Source: Delphinapterus leucas (lineage: Eukaryota; Chordata; Mammalia; Artiodactyla; Monodontidae). From it: a DNA stretch of 64,000 nt. This document shows, one piece after another, positions 38,940-50,781 of this stretch. Each line of letters opens with the position of its first letter. Position 1 is the stretch's first letter. Under the pieces are notes generated by a model. It saw only the letters and a program-made list of their open reading frames with translations, was not told the DNA's origin and searched no databases. The stretch covers positions 2,689,408-2,753,407 of the forward strand of contig NW_022098045.1 in NCBI RefSeq assembly GCF_002288925.2, written 5' to 3'. The translations under genes were made by a program, and so were the position numbers.

Positions 38940-39177
38940 CATTAGCAGTTCCTTGTTCTCAGTCTGCCAAGAAAATGACCATTTTTTTATTTTGGACAAG
39001 TTATGTGTGAGATTTCTCTTGGTTCCCAAGTGAGATGTCAGGTGGACAAGTGAGATGCCAGGTGGACATTAGCAGTTCCTTGTTCTCAGTCTGCCAAGAA
39101 AATGACCATTTTTTTTATTTTGGACAAGTTATGTGTGAGATTTCTCTTGGTTCCCAAGTGAGATGTCAGGTGGACAA
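38940..39177 (+). repeat. Nested 127-bp tandem repeat, copy 2
   Basis: Same unit-linker-unit structure starting at 38940 and 39067 (period 127). The T runs are T7 then T8, the reverse order of copy 1. The second unit ends 'ggacaa' and then continues into single-copy 'ttggatag'. Confidence 0.9.
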
Positions 39178-39220
39178 TTGGATAGTATTCAAGTACGGAG
39201 TTACTTGGCACCAAGCAGAG

Positions 39221-39245
39221 TGAATGAATGAATGAATGAATGAAT
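39221..39245. repeat. (TGAA)n microsatellite
   Basis: About six perfect TGAA units just right of the duplication. Confidence 0.95.
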
Positions 39246-39254
39246 ATCAAAGGC

Positions 39255-39384
39255 TGATAGTTCATAGTTGGGGAGCACTAAGAGGCAGACAGAACTTGGT
39301 TTTTAATTCCAGCTCTGTCATTCACACAGTGTGATCTAGGTCAAGGCTTTTAATCTCGTTGAGCCACAGTTTCTTCGGTTGTGA
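39255..39384 (+). repeat. MIR SINE fragment
   Basis: 'ttccagctctgtcattcaca' then 'gccacagtttcttcggttgt' and 'gaaacggggatta' give the plus-strand MIR order. Confidence 0.6.
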
Positions 39385-40290
39385 AACGGGGATTATTCAA
39401 CAAATATATATTGAATGCCCACAATGTGTCAGGTACTGTTCTAGGTGCTGGACACAGCTGTGAACAATACTTAAAAAAATCCTCACCCATGTTTATATTC
39501 TGTTGTGTGTGTAAGAGGAGGGGATATTGTGTAGAGTCAAGTAATAAAGCAATGCAAAAGTGAAATACGTACTGTGTCAAATGCTTATAAGTATAAAAGA
39601 GAACAAGAAATCAGGGAGAGTGTGAGGGCATGTCTGTTGGGGTAGAGATGGGGAGCTGAGGATGGTGAAGAGTTAGAATTGTAAATAGGATGGTCAAGGA
39701 AGCCTTCACCGAGAAGCAAAGATGCCAAGAAGGGAAAGGGAGGGAATCATACAGATATCTGAGAGAAGACTGTTCCAGCAGAAGGAAGAGCTAGCAAAAA
39801 GGCTTTGAGGCAGGGCCCTCTCTGGTGAGATCAAGGGGAAAAAATCAGAGTGGCTGAAACAGACTGAATGGAAATGAAGAGGGCATGGGAACAACAGAGG
39901 AACCACGGATGTCACCACAGTTTTCAGACTGTGAAACTGGAAAGATGCAGCTTCCAGCTACAGACATGGGAAAAACTTGGGGGAGGACCATATATGATTT
40001 TAGACAAGTTAATTCTGAGATTTCTATCACTGCCCAGGTGAGATATTAAGAAGTCGGTTGAATAGTCAAGTCTGGAGTTAGCAGTGGGGATCAGGCTGCA
40101 CATAGAACTATGGAAGTTGTCAGGTATTAAAGACATTTCAAGTCACCAGAAGTGGTGTAAGTAGAGAAGGGGAGAGGTCCAAAAATGATGAGGGAAGTAG
40201 AGGAAGGTCAGGAAATTGCAGTGTCCTGGAAGCCAAGGGAAAAATGTAAGCTGAGGAGGAGGAAGTGAGCTTCTAGGTGAAATGCTGTAG
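39385..40290 (+). repeat. Family X repeat, most complete copy in the window
   Basis: It has the family's landmarks from front to back: 'gtgtcaggtactgttctagg', 'gttccagcagaaggaagagc', 'ctttgaggcagggccctctc', 'tttagacaagttaattctga', 'aatagtcaagtctggagtta' and 'gtgtcctggaagccaaggga'. It serves as a guide to the partial copies elsewhere. A central piece is missing compared with 6990-7740. Confidence 0.65.
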
Positions 40291-41595
40291 GTAAGTTAAT
40301 ACTCTCCTCACAGCATTTGGGCATGAATTAAATAAAAACAATATTTGTACAACACGACATAGTACCCAGCATAGCATCTGGCACAAAACAAGAACCCAGT
40401 CAATGCTTTTTTTTAAAGAATCTATTTGGGACCTCCCAAAGTAAAATTTAATCATACTTATAATTTCATAAATATACTTTATCTGCTAATAAAATGCATG
40501 ACTTTATATCTCTGAGGAAAATGAAACTTTTAAAATGTGAGGAAATAAAATATATCTTAGAGGGATTTCATAAAAGCTTAAGGTAGATTCTCTTCCCCAT
40601 AAATGTACTTATACTTTAACAAAATGTAATAGTGAGAAATCAGATGTGATACACAGAATTTGCTTCATAACTGAATTTTTAGGAATAAGTCTTTTCATTG
40701 TTAAGGGACAGCTAGAAGGAGGGAGGGATGATGAAAGGAAAATGGAATAAAATAATGGATTCTTCATACTTAATCCCTGTGATACTCTGTCAGGTGCTTT
40801 AAGTGCATCTCTCTTAATTTGCACATTAACCCAACAAATTGGAAATGGCTCTTTCCAGCCACTGGAAAGAGAGTGGCCCAAATGTATCTGCTGTGATGGT
40901 ACCTTCCATGTGAGCTGTGGGCTGTGAGGCCTCCCATATAAGTGTTTTCTCCAAATTCCAAGAACCATTTATCCTAAGGGAGAAGCTGTATTAGTTATCT
41001 GCACCAAAAAGTGTAATGACCAAAGGCTGGAGATATTATTTGTCCCCAGTAGTGTCTTCAGCCATACCTCCAATCAAAGTTTGGAATGATGTGAATAAGT
41101 AAATGCAATATTAAGATTTTCTATCTCTTCTGTCCCAAGTCCTTCATTTCTTAGTTGGAGATAAGCAAGGCCAAATGATTTTCTTCTAATCATATAACCA
41201 GACGACAGGAAAGGATTCGGGAGGCATAGCCAAGCGTACCAGCTCTCTGCTCTTGTCTTGTGATGCCCACACACGACACCTCTGAGCAGGTGAGCCTAGA
41301 CTACTAAGGAACGCTCTCACCTGTGTCATCTGCACATTTTCTGTAGACTAGACTGTTCAACAGGAATGGCCATGAGGCTTTGCCTTGGAGGTGAATACAA
41401 ATATTTTGAGTATTCTTGTGACTCATGGATTCAGTTTGCACAGGACACTGTGTTCTTCAAGGTCTCAATCACTAAATAGGGTTCCACAAGCATGTGTAAG
41501 ATGTGTGTGGGAGTGGGGCAGAGAGTGTACCCTATTCATAGGATCTGTGCTGTAGCACATGATAATTTAACAACCTTTGTGAAACATCCAACCTC
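40291..41595. other. Unassigned intergenic DNA
   Basis: No gene supported. The 119-codon minus-strand frame at 40609-40968 has no domain, membrane segment or splice context. Confidence 0.45.
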
Positions 41596-41985
41596 TCAGA
41601 ATGTAAGATTCTCTGAGAGCTGAGACTATGTTTATTGCTGCCAAAAAATATGAACCCTATCTAGTGCATACTTCATATTCAGTAAACATTTGCTATATGA
41701 ATGAATTCTGCTTCATTCTACCTGCATGACAAATCTCAATCCCATTGTTAGCTGAAGAGATGCCCATATAGACTATTTTTAACATCACCACTTTAGACCA
41801 AGGGATAGAGGAATGTGAATAATTCCTCTGGAAACTGTAGAGCTGCATACTTTGGAATTCAGAATCTTCAACTAGGGGGACTGTTCAGTCTGCTGGACTG
41901 TATACTCTATGAGAGCAGGAACCATATTTATTTCACTCACCATTTTTTCCCAGAGGCTTCACAGTCCCTAGTGTCTATTAATTGC
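41596..41985 (+). repeat. L2 3'-end fragments
   Basis: Two L2-like tails in a row: 'gaatgtaagattctctgaga' to 'tcagtaaacatttgctatat' (41598-41700), then 'tatactctatgagagcagga' (from 41901). Confidence 0.5.
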
Positions 41986-43408
41986 TAATAATCAGTTTTT
42001 AAACAGTTAATTTATCAAAAAAGATATTTGATGAATAGCAGTGATAAAAATGGACAGGGTCAGCATTAAGTGCTAGAAGCAAAGACAGTTATGAGAGTCC
42101 TGTGGTGAGCTCCACTGGGTGAATTTCTCTTCATCACCCTTTTTTTCTGGTGTAATAAATAACTTCCTGGGACTGAGCACACAGCAGACACCCAAGAAAT
42201 ATTACTTTAAGGTAGATTTTGCTCAAAGGAAACAAGAGACATCAGAAAAGATGGCCAATTAATAGAAAATGGTCTGATAGGACAGTTAATGTGTTAACTG
42301 GTGTTCAGAATCTGATTACCTAAAGAAATTTTATTTAGTGCTATCTTGAATCTCTGTGCCAAATGTATTAAAAATGATTTTGTGAAACTCCAGCCATTTC
42401 AACAATATCTTGAAATTCAAATACCAAATCTTTGTTGAATTAAATAACAATGTTCCACATAGTGGTTAGATAAAGGCCAAGAACTGTTTAGGTCTTAATT
42501 CTCATTGTAGCGAGTAAGTAGTCTTATAATATATTTATAAAAATGTTTAAATCTTCAATTATATCTGTATAGATATAAACAAAATTAGAACTGACAGTGG
42601 CCTCAACTGAGATATAAAAAGGTCCCTCAAAGCTGAAGAAACCCTGGCGTTAGTAGTGATTTTCATTCATCCCCAGAAACTATGTATGGTTACATTTTGT
42701 TATGCCAATGGTTTCCTTAGAGCTGTGATGCCAGTTATGGGTAATTACCAAATAGAAAAAGAAACAAATAATACGTTTTCATCATTCCTTCATCATCCAT
42801 AAATAAGGCTGTATCTGCTATTCAACTGCATAAAGATAAAACGTATTATTATGATTTTTTAATCTGGTAAGGGCAGTGATCCTTAATCATTATCTGGAAC
42901 TAAAAAAGGTCAGTGAAGACCTGCTAAGTGGTCCAAAATTGGTCCATAACGTAGACTGAGATACACTTCAGTTTGGATGCATGCAGCTAGAGGAAACATG
43001 TTTTATTCTGAATGATTTCACTTTTAGAAACTTACCAACTTGCAATGTGTAGAGAATTAAATGGAGATAAAAATCATTCAAAATATTTGGCACTGTGCCT
43101 AGTTCAAATGGGCACTTGGAAATGTTATTTCCTGCCACTCATCTCCCTCTGTTTCACTTCTTGAGAGCTCTTAATCATGACTGTTCAGCTACATTATGTC
43201 TGAGCACCACGACTGTTAAGCTCCCTGAAAGAATGCCTTTTGATTTTGACTCTAAGTATCTCCTTACTCTTTCTTCCCCTACCTCCTCTTCTTCTTTCTT
43301 TACTACTTCAAATTAGGACATTCATTCAGGTAGTTGAAAGTAGATTAGTTACAATGTAATAAAACTTAGGCCACTAGACTGATGAGAGATGCTAAGTATA
43401 ACAGTTAA
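41986..43408. other. Unassigned AT-rich DNA
   Basis: No gene or confident repeat. A 73-codon frame at 43095-43316 is unsupported. Confidence 0.45.
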
Positions 43409-43441
<33 letters not shown>

Positions 43442-43551
43442 GAGAAAGAAAGAAAGAAAGAAAGAAAAAGAAAGAAAGAAAGAAAGAAAGGGAGGGAGGG
43501 AGGGAGGGAGGAAGGAAGGAAGGAAAGAAGGAAGGAAAGGGAGAGAAAGAA
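43409..43551. repeat. Compound polypurine microsatellite
   Basis: About 140 bp made only of purines on the plus strand: (GAAA)n with two interruptions, then (GGGA)n near 43490-43511, then (GGAA)n and GA-rich sequence. Confidence 0.95.
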
Positions 43552-44159
43552 AAAAGTCCTAAGATGTTAAAGGCCCTTGCTAACCTGTGTTATTAGACCT
43601 AAGATATTCAAGGAGGACGGCCCTTTCCTTTTGCCCTTCCCAGAACCAGTCCTGAGCTAAGTGGATCTATGCTTCTCTTAGGAGTGCAGCAAGGAAGACC
43701 TTTTGTTCCTCCAAAGTGATCCTTGGACAAAATGTCTTCATGAACTGTTACCCACAAAAGTAGTTGTGGTGATTGGGTTGTGATTTGAAGCTTCAGAGTG
43801 ACCTTGATCAGACAAGGCAAAAGCTACCTAATGACCCACTTCTACCTCCCGTATGGCCTTGCCTAAGTCTTTGGGCAGCTCGCTTTTGAATGAGAGACTC
43901 TGTCAAACTTCCCATAGTATCTTTAGGTTCATCTTTCTGGGCTTGATATATGTCTGTCTTTACTTGTGACTCCAGATTTTGGTTTGGGGTTTAGATTTGT
44001 TTATCCTCTGGGTGCTAAATCTGACCCTCACCTCATTTTGTTTCTAAACTTAGTGCTGTCAGGTCTTGGTTTCAGGTATTTATCTACTTGCTTTATTTCC
44101 TGATTAGAGTTCTGACCTTTGCTTTTGGGGGATAATGTTTGACCTTCAAATTGTGTCCC

Positions 44160-44370
44160 TTAATCTTCTTCCTTAATCATGTTTTCTTTCAAATGATCCT
44201 ACTTGTTGAAATTTTCCTCAATTTTCAAAATCTAGTTTAATTGCATTCTCTTCCAAGAAGCTTTTCCCAATCCTCTCAGTTAGAATAAACTTTTCTTCTC
44301 TTGGCTTCTGTGTTTTCTGTATCTCAACATTTCTCCAATTTTGCCTTAAATGTGAAACTATCTTACAGCA
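44160..44370 (+). repeat. L2 3'-end fragment
   Basis: 'ctcttccaagaagcttttcc', 'aatcctctcagttagaataa' and the following T/C-rich stretch follow the L2 3' region. The flanks (43552-44159) hold nothing I can assign. Confidence 0.5.
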
Positions 44371-44929
44371 AGGATCTCCTTCCAAGCCTATGCCTGTGAA
44401 ATGCCCTGGACAAAGTAGTATCCTCAATTTCCTGAATTGAAGTGCTGACCATTCCACCACTGTGATGCTTTGTAGTGGTCAAAGTTTAAGGGCTGACCGT
44501 AAATGTCAGCTAGACTAGAGCTACAGGACATGTCGCATACAGGAACAGACCTGTTTAATATCAGGTTTTTTGTGGTCAAGTCCCAAACTTGACCATTATT
44601 CCAAGGGGATAAAAGGGAAAAAAACGTTCTACGGGGTCAGATGCAAAGGATAGAACTCGAGTTTGGAGTGAATTTCTGAGAAGACTTGAAATTGAGTTGC
44701 ATGCAATTGTGGATTTCATGGATAGAAAGACCATGGATTTGTTCTCCAGTTCCCATAAAACAAAGGTGAAGGGGGCATCAGCTAATATTAAGAAGGGCTA
44801 AATGTCAAGAAACTTAAAGGAATTATGACTTTTTATAGTGAGTAATATACTTAATGAAGTCATTCTTCCAACCTGCTACTTTATAAGATGTTTCTATAAA
44901 TTCAAAACTGCCCTGCTAGTATCCTTCAG

Positions 44930-45340
44930 CTGTGGTATGATAGAAAGAGAACTTGACTTGGAATTAGGCAGTCTGATTTAGAAACTGGCTTTTCACTACC
45001 AGAAAAAGGAGCATGGTAAAGTCACTTAAATGCTCTGATTCTCATTTCCCCACTACCTCCTGCAAAAGAAGGATATAGTAGATCCTGCTGGTGCCCACCC
45101 TTATCCTCCTCCTCCTGGGCTAGTGAATCTATCCTTTAGCTGCTAGAAATGCTGGCTAAACATGACTTATAGCTGCCCCCTTGCCAAGAGAAATGCCCTT
45201 GTATGGAGAGGTTATACACCCACATTCTTCCTCTGATAGCTCACAGCCAATGAGAAGCTGACATCAGTGATGGGGAGTAATAGTGCCTCTCTCACAGAGC
45301 AGTTAGGATGAAATAAGGTGGCACACATAAAAATGCTTAG
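44930..45340 (+). repeat. MIR SINE, interrupted
   Basis: The front part ('cttgacttggaattaggcag', 'gtcacttaaatgctctgatt') and the back part ('gtgcctctctcacagagcag', 'aggatgaaataaggtggcac') are separated by about 200 bp of unrelated sequence. Confidence 0.5.
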
Positions 45341-45799
45341 GATGCTAAAGTAAGTGTCAAAATTTAAAAAAAATAAGAAAGAAAAGAAAAAGGGAAAAAA
45401 GGAACTAAGAAAATTGTAGCCATGTATTGCTAATCTATAAGGTTAGATTCATGATGTCAAAGAGTAGAGTCATGACCTTCTATACATTCCAGGTCAGAAT
45501 CCTGGGTAGAATGGTTGGCACATCTAAACGGCATTTATGTTCTCTTATGAGGAACAAGCTTTCTAAATCATCATAAGAAATGCTGTCTCATGGCAGTGTC
45601 AATAACATGTGAGGTAAGAGGATGTTGTCCTCCATGTTAGACTGTCTTCCTTAACAACTTCCTGGCAAGTTACAAATATTCATACTTTCAAGTAAGTAGA
45701 ATGTTTGTCATTGCTACTCTTGACTCACTGGAAGCTGATTTAAGATTTCCTTTGATTTAGGTCTTCAAAGTGAACAACTATAAGTAATTCTCTCAACAA

Positions 45800-46020
45800 A
45801 TGACAGTGATAATAATTGAGCTATATATTGGGTGCCTATTGTGTGTTGATTATTCTACATACATATATCATATTGGGTAATCCTTCAAGGTACTTATAAT
45901 TATCCCAAATTTGCACACTGGAACCAGAAACTGTCATTTAATGACTTGCTGAAGGTCATACGACTAGCAAGTGTGTCAGACTCACGGTTGGAAGCCAGGA
46001 TTGTCTGCTCATACATTCTG
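45800..46020 (-). repeat. MIR SINE
   Basis: 'gataataattgagctatata', 'gacttgctgaaggtcatacg' and 'ttggaagccaggattgtctg' give the minus-strand order. Confidence 0.65.
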
Positions 46021-46295
46021 CGCTATGTAGAAGATAAATTGCGTTACATGAAGATAAATTCATGTCTATATTTTTATTTTATAAGTTAGACCCAAGCCTA
46101 AACACCAGAACACAGAAGAGGGGTAAATATAATGGTATGAACTACTTTTAGCTCAGATATTTACCAAAAACCAGCAAAGAGATAACTGAGAACCATAAAA
46201 GGAGGGTCCTTTTCTATTGATGAATAGTAACTGAGGAACTGAGTGGTATAATTATTTCATAAAACATGAGAATGAGGACTAAGGTGAGGGATTAT

Positions 46296-49200
46296 TCTTT
46301 ATTTATTTGTAACATCTTTATTGGAGTATAAATGCTTTTCAATGGTGTGTTACTTTCTGATTTATAACAAAGTGAATAAGCTATACATGTACATATATCC
46401 CCATATGTCCTCCCTCTTGTGTCTCCCTCTAACCCTCCCTATCCCACTCCTCTAGGTGGTCACAAAGCACTGAGCTGATCTCCCTGTGCTATGTGACTGC
46501 TTCCCACTAGCTATCTATTTTACATTTGGTACTGTATATATGTCCATGCCACTCTCTCACTTTGTCCCAGCTTACCCTTCCCCCTCCCCATGTCCTCAAG
46601 CCCATTCTCTATGTCTGCATTTTTATTCCTGTTCTGCCCATAGGTTCTTCAGAACCATTTTTTTCTTTTTTATTCCATATATATGCATTAGCATACAATA
46701 TTTGTTTTTCTCTTTCTGACTTACTTCACTCTGTATGACAGACTCTAGGTGCATCCATCTCATGGCAAATAATTTAATTTCTTTTTATGGCTGAGTAATA
46801 TTCCATTGTGTATATGTGCCATATCTTCTTTATCCATTAATCTGTCAATGGACACTTAGTTTGCTTCCTTGTCCTGGCTATAGTAAATAGAGCTGCAGTG
46901 AACATCACGGTACATGACACTTTTTGAATTATGGTTTTCTCAGGGCATATGCCCAGTAGTGGGATTGTTGGGTCGTATGGTATTTCTACTATAGATTTTT
47001 AAGCAACCTCCATACTGTTCTCCATAATGGCTGTATCAATTTACATTGCACCAACAGTGCAAGAGGGTTCAATTATCTCTACACCCTCTCCACCATTTGT
47101 TCTTTGGAGATTTTTTGATGATGGCCATTCTGACTGGTGTGAGGTGTTACCTCATTGTAGTTTTGATCTGCATTTCTCTGATGATTGGTGATGTTGCGCA
47201 TACTTTCCTGTGTTTGTTGGCAATCTGTATATCTTCTTTGGAGAAATGTCTGTTTAGGTCTTCTGTCCACTTTTGGATCAGGTTGTTTGTTTTTTTGATA
47301 TTGAGCTACATGAGATGCTTGCATGTTTTGGAGATTAATCCTTTGTCAGTTGCTTCCTATGCAAATATTTTCTTTCATTCTGAGGGTTATCTTGATTATG
47401 GCTGCCTTTGCTGTGCAAAAGCTTTTACGTTTCATTAGGTCCCATTTGTTTACTTTTATTTTTATTTCCATTTCCCTAGGAGGTGGGTCAAAAAGGATCT
47501 TGCTGTGATTTATGTCATAGAGTGTTCTGCCTATGTTTTCCTCTAAGAGTTTGATAGTGTCTGGCCTTCCAATAGGTCTTTAATCCATTTTGAGTTTATT
47601 TTTGTGCATGGTGTTAGGGAGTGCTCTAATTTCATTCTTTTACATGTAGCTATCCGGTTTTCCCAGCACCACTTAACTGAAGAGGCTGTCTTTCTCCATT
47701 GTATATTCTTGCCTCCTTTATCAAAGATAAGGTGACCATATGTGCGTGGGTTTATCTCTGGGCTTTCTATCCTATTCCATTGATCTATATTTCTGTTTCT
47801 GTGCCAGTACCATACTCTCTTGATTACTGTAGCTTTGTAGTATAGTCTGGGAGCCTGATTAATCCAGCTCCATTTTTCTTTCTCAAGATTGCTTTAGCTA
47901 TTTGGGGTCTTTTGTGCTTCCATACAAATTGTGAAAATTTTTGTTCTAGTTCTGTGAAAAATGCCATTGGTAGTTTGATAAGGATTTCTTTGAATCTGTA
48001 GATTGCTTTGGGTAGTAGAGTCATTTTCACAATGTTGATTCTCCAATCCAAGAACATGGTATATCTCTCCATCTCTTTGTATCATCTTTAATTTCTTTCA
48101 TGAGTGTCTTATCATACTCTGCATACAGGTCTTTTGTCTCCTTAGGTAGATTTATTCCTAGATATTTTATTCTTTTGTTGCAATGGTAAATGGGAGTGTT
48201 TCCTTACTTTCTCTTTCAGATTTTTCATCATTAGTGTATAGGAATGCGAGATTTCTGTGCATTAACTTTGCAGCCTGCTCTTTTACCGGATTCATTGATT
48301 AGCTCTAGTAGTTTTCTGGTAGCATCTTTAGGATTCTCTATGTATAGTATCATGTCATCTGCAAATAGTGACAGTTTTACTTCTTCTTTTCTGATTTGGA
48401 TTCCTTTTATTTCCTTTTCTTCTCTGATTGCTGTGGCTAAATCTTCCAAAACTGTGTTGAATAATAGTGGTGAGAGTGGACAACCTTGTCTCTTCCTGAT
48501 CTTAGTGGAAATGGTTTCAGTTTTTCACCATTGAGAATGATGTTGGCTGTGGGTTTGTCATATATGGCCTTTATTATGTTGAGGTAAGTTCCCTCTATGT
48601 CTACTTTCTGGAAGGGTTTTATCATAAATGGGTGTTGAATTTTGTCAAAAGCTTTTTCTGCATCTATTGAGATGATCATATGGTTTTTCTCCTTCAATTG
48701 GTTAATATGGTGTATCACATTGATTGATTTGTGTATATTGAAGAATCTTTGCATTCCTGGGATAAACCTTACTTGATCATAGTGTATAATTCTTTTAATG
48801 AGTGGTTGGATTCTGTTTGCTAGTATTTTGTTGAGGATTTTTGCATCTATGTTCATCAGTGATATTGGCCTGTAGTTTTCTTGCTTTGTGACATCTTTGT
48901 CTGGTTTTGGTATCAGGGTGATGGTGGCCTCGTATAATGAGTTTGGGAGTGTTCCTCCCTCTGCTACATTTTGGAAGAGTTTGGGAAAGATAGGTGTTAG
49001 CTCTTTTCTAAATGTTTGATAGAATTCGCCTGTGAAGCCATCTGGTCCTGGGCTTTTGTTTGTTGGAAGATTTTGAATCTCAGCCTCAATTTCAGTGCTT
49101 GTGATTGGTCTGTTCATATTTTCTATTTCTTCCTGGTTCAGTCTCAGCAGGTTGTGAATTTGTAAGAATTTGTCCATTTCTTCCGGGTTGTCCATTTTAT

Positions 49201-50765
49201 TGGCATAGAGTTGATTGTAGTAATCTCTCATGATCCTTTGTATTTCTGCAGTGTCAGTTGTTACTTCTCCTTTTTCATTTCTAATTCTATTCATTTGAGT
49301 CTTCTCCCTTTTTTCTTGATGAGTCTGGCTAATGGTTTATGAAAATTTTGTTTATCTTCTCAAAGAACCAGCTTTTAGTTTTATTGATCATTGCTATCAT
49401 TTCCTTCATTTATTTTTCATTTATTTCTGATCTTATCTTTTGCTTTCTTTCCTTCTGCTAACTTTAGGTTTTTTTTGTTGTTGTTCTTCTTCTTTTTCTA
49501 ATTGCTTTAGGTGTAAGGTTAGGTTGTTTATTTAAAATGTTTCTTGTTTCTTGACTTAGGATTGTGTTGCTATAAACTTCCTGCTTAGAACTGTTTTTGC
49601 TGCATCCCATAGGTTTTGGCTTGTCGTGTTTTCATTGTAATTTGTTTCTAGGTATTTTTTGATTTCCTCTTTGATTTCTTCAGTGATCTCTTGGTTATTT
49701 AGTAGTGTGTTGTTTAGCCTCCATGTGTTTGTATTTTTTAGTTTTTTTACTGTAATTGATATTTAATCTCATAGCATTGTTGCTGGAAAAGATACTTGAT
49801 ACAATTTCAATTTTCTGAAATTTACCAAGGCTTGATTTGTGGCCCAAGATATCATCTATTCTGGAGAATGTTCCATGAGCACTTGAAAAGAAAGTGTATT
49901 CTGTTGTTTCTGGGTGGAATATCCTATAAATATCAATTAAGTCCACCTTGCTTAATGTATCATTTGAAGTTTGTGTTTCCTTATTTATTTTCATTTTGGA
50001 TGACCTGTCCATTGGTGATATTGGGGTGTTAAAGTCCCCTAATATTATTGTGTTACTGTAAATTTCCCCTTCTACGGCTGTTAGCATTTGCCTTATGTAT
50101 TGAGGTGCTCCTATGTTGGGTGCATAAATATTCACAGTTGTTATATCTTCTTCTTGGATTGATCCCTTGATCATTATGTAGTGTCTTTCTTTGTGTCTTG
50201 TAATAGTCTTTGTTTTAAAGTCTATTTTGTCTTATATGAAAATTGCTACTCCAGCTTTCTTTTGATTTCCATTTGCATAGAATATCTTTCTCTATCCCCT
50301 CACTTTCAGTCTACATGTGTCCTTAGGTCTGAAGTGGGTGGTCTGAAGTGGGTCTCTTTTAGACAGAATCATATGGGTCTTCTTTTTGTATCTATTCAGC
50401 CAGTCTATGTCCTTTTTTTGGAGCATTTAATCCACTTACATTTAAGATAATTATTGATATGTATATTCCTATTACCATTTTCTTAATTGTTTTTTGTTTG
50501 CTATTGTAGGTGTTTTCCTTCTATTGTGTTTCCTGCCTAGAGAAGTTTCTTTAGCATTTGTTGTAAAGCCGGTTTGGTGGTGCTGAATTCTCTTAGCTTT
50601 TGCTTGTTTGTGAAGTTTTTAGTTTCTCTGTTGAATCTGCATGAGATTCTTGCTGGGTAGAGTAATCTTGGTTGTAGGTTTTTCCCCTTTCATCGCTTTA
50701 AGTATGTCCTGTCACTCCCTTCCGGCTTGCTGAGTTTCTGCTGAGAAATCAGCTGTGTGGGTTCA
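46296..50765 (-). mobile_element. L1 retrotransposon, 4.47 kb, 5'-truncated
   Basis: A minus-strand L1 running from the end of ORF1/inter-ORF spacer (near 50760) through ORF2 to the 3' end (near 46296). Flanking repeats 'taaggtgagggattat' (46280-46295) and 'taaggtgcggggttat' (50766-50781) differ at two bases and fit a 16-bp target-site duplication, so both ends are defined. The 3' UTR contains 'ctagaggagtgggataggga' on the minus strand, typical of cetartiodactyl L1. It cannot move on its own: the 5' UTR and nearly all of ORF1 are missing and ORF2 is broken. Confidence 0.9.
46740..50478 (-). pseudogene. L1 ORF2 (endonuclease/reverse transcriptase), disrupted
   Basis: The ORF2 start is probably the ATG at 50478-50476. 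A 14-bp tandem duplication (50326-50353) shifts the frame early in the endonuclease. The frame at 49695-50174 then carries the later endonuclease, with 'GDFNT' and 'FSRIDDILG' (the usual catalytic His of the SRIDH motif reads Asp here). The frame at 48437-49294 holds the RT fingers and palm, including '[13 protein letters not shown]' and motif A '[12 protein letters not shown]'. It then loses frame near 48500. The 'FADD' catalytic motif is in a second frame (48231-48449), and the post-RT part ('LPKAIYRF...FFTELEQ') is at 47824-48072. The C-terminal region is further broken. The ORF2 product nicks target DNA and reverse-transcribes L1 RNA; this copy should make no active protein. Confidence 0.88.
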
Positions 50766-50781
50766 TAAGGTGCGGGGTTAT

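Larger units (their letters stand above)
24053..39177 (+). repeat. 15.12-kb tandem duplication, copy 2
   Basis: Second copy, directly abutting the first. Its right edge at 39177 continues naturally into family X sequence ('ttggatag...aagtacggagtta'). That matches the same family at 40040-40080 ('ttgaatag...aagtctggagtta'), so the right edge is also ancestral. Only the joint at about 24053 is new. Confidence 0.97.

Noticed and set aside
8930..39177. Many short frames that occur twice with the same translation, which might suggest conserved small proteins
   Set aside because: The copies are almost identical at DNA level, so matching translations carry no evidence of selection.
40609..40968. 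119-codon minus-strand frame
   Set aside because: No recognisable features, and it lies in DNA with old repeat remnants.
47046..47438. 130-codon plus-strand frame
   Set aside because: It is the antisense of L1 ORF2 and 3' sequence in the element at 46296-50765.
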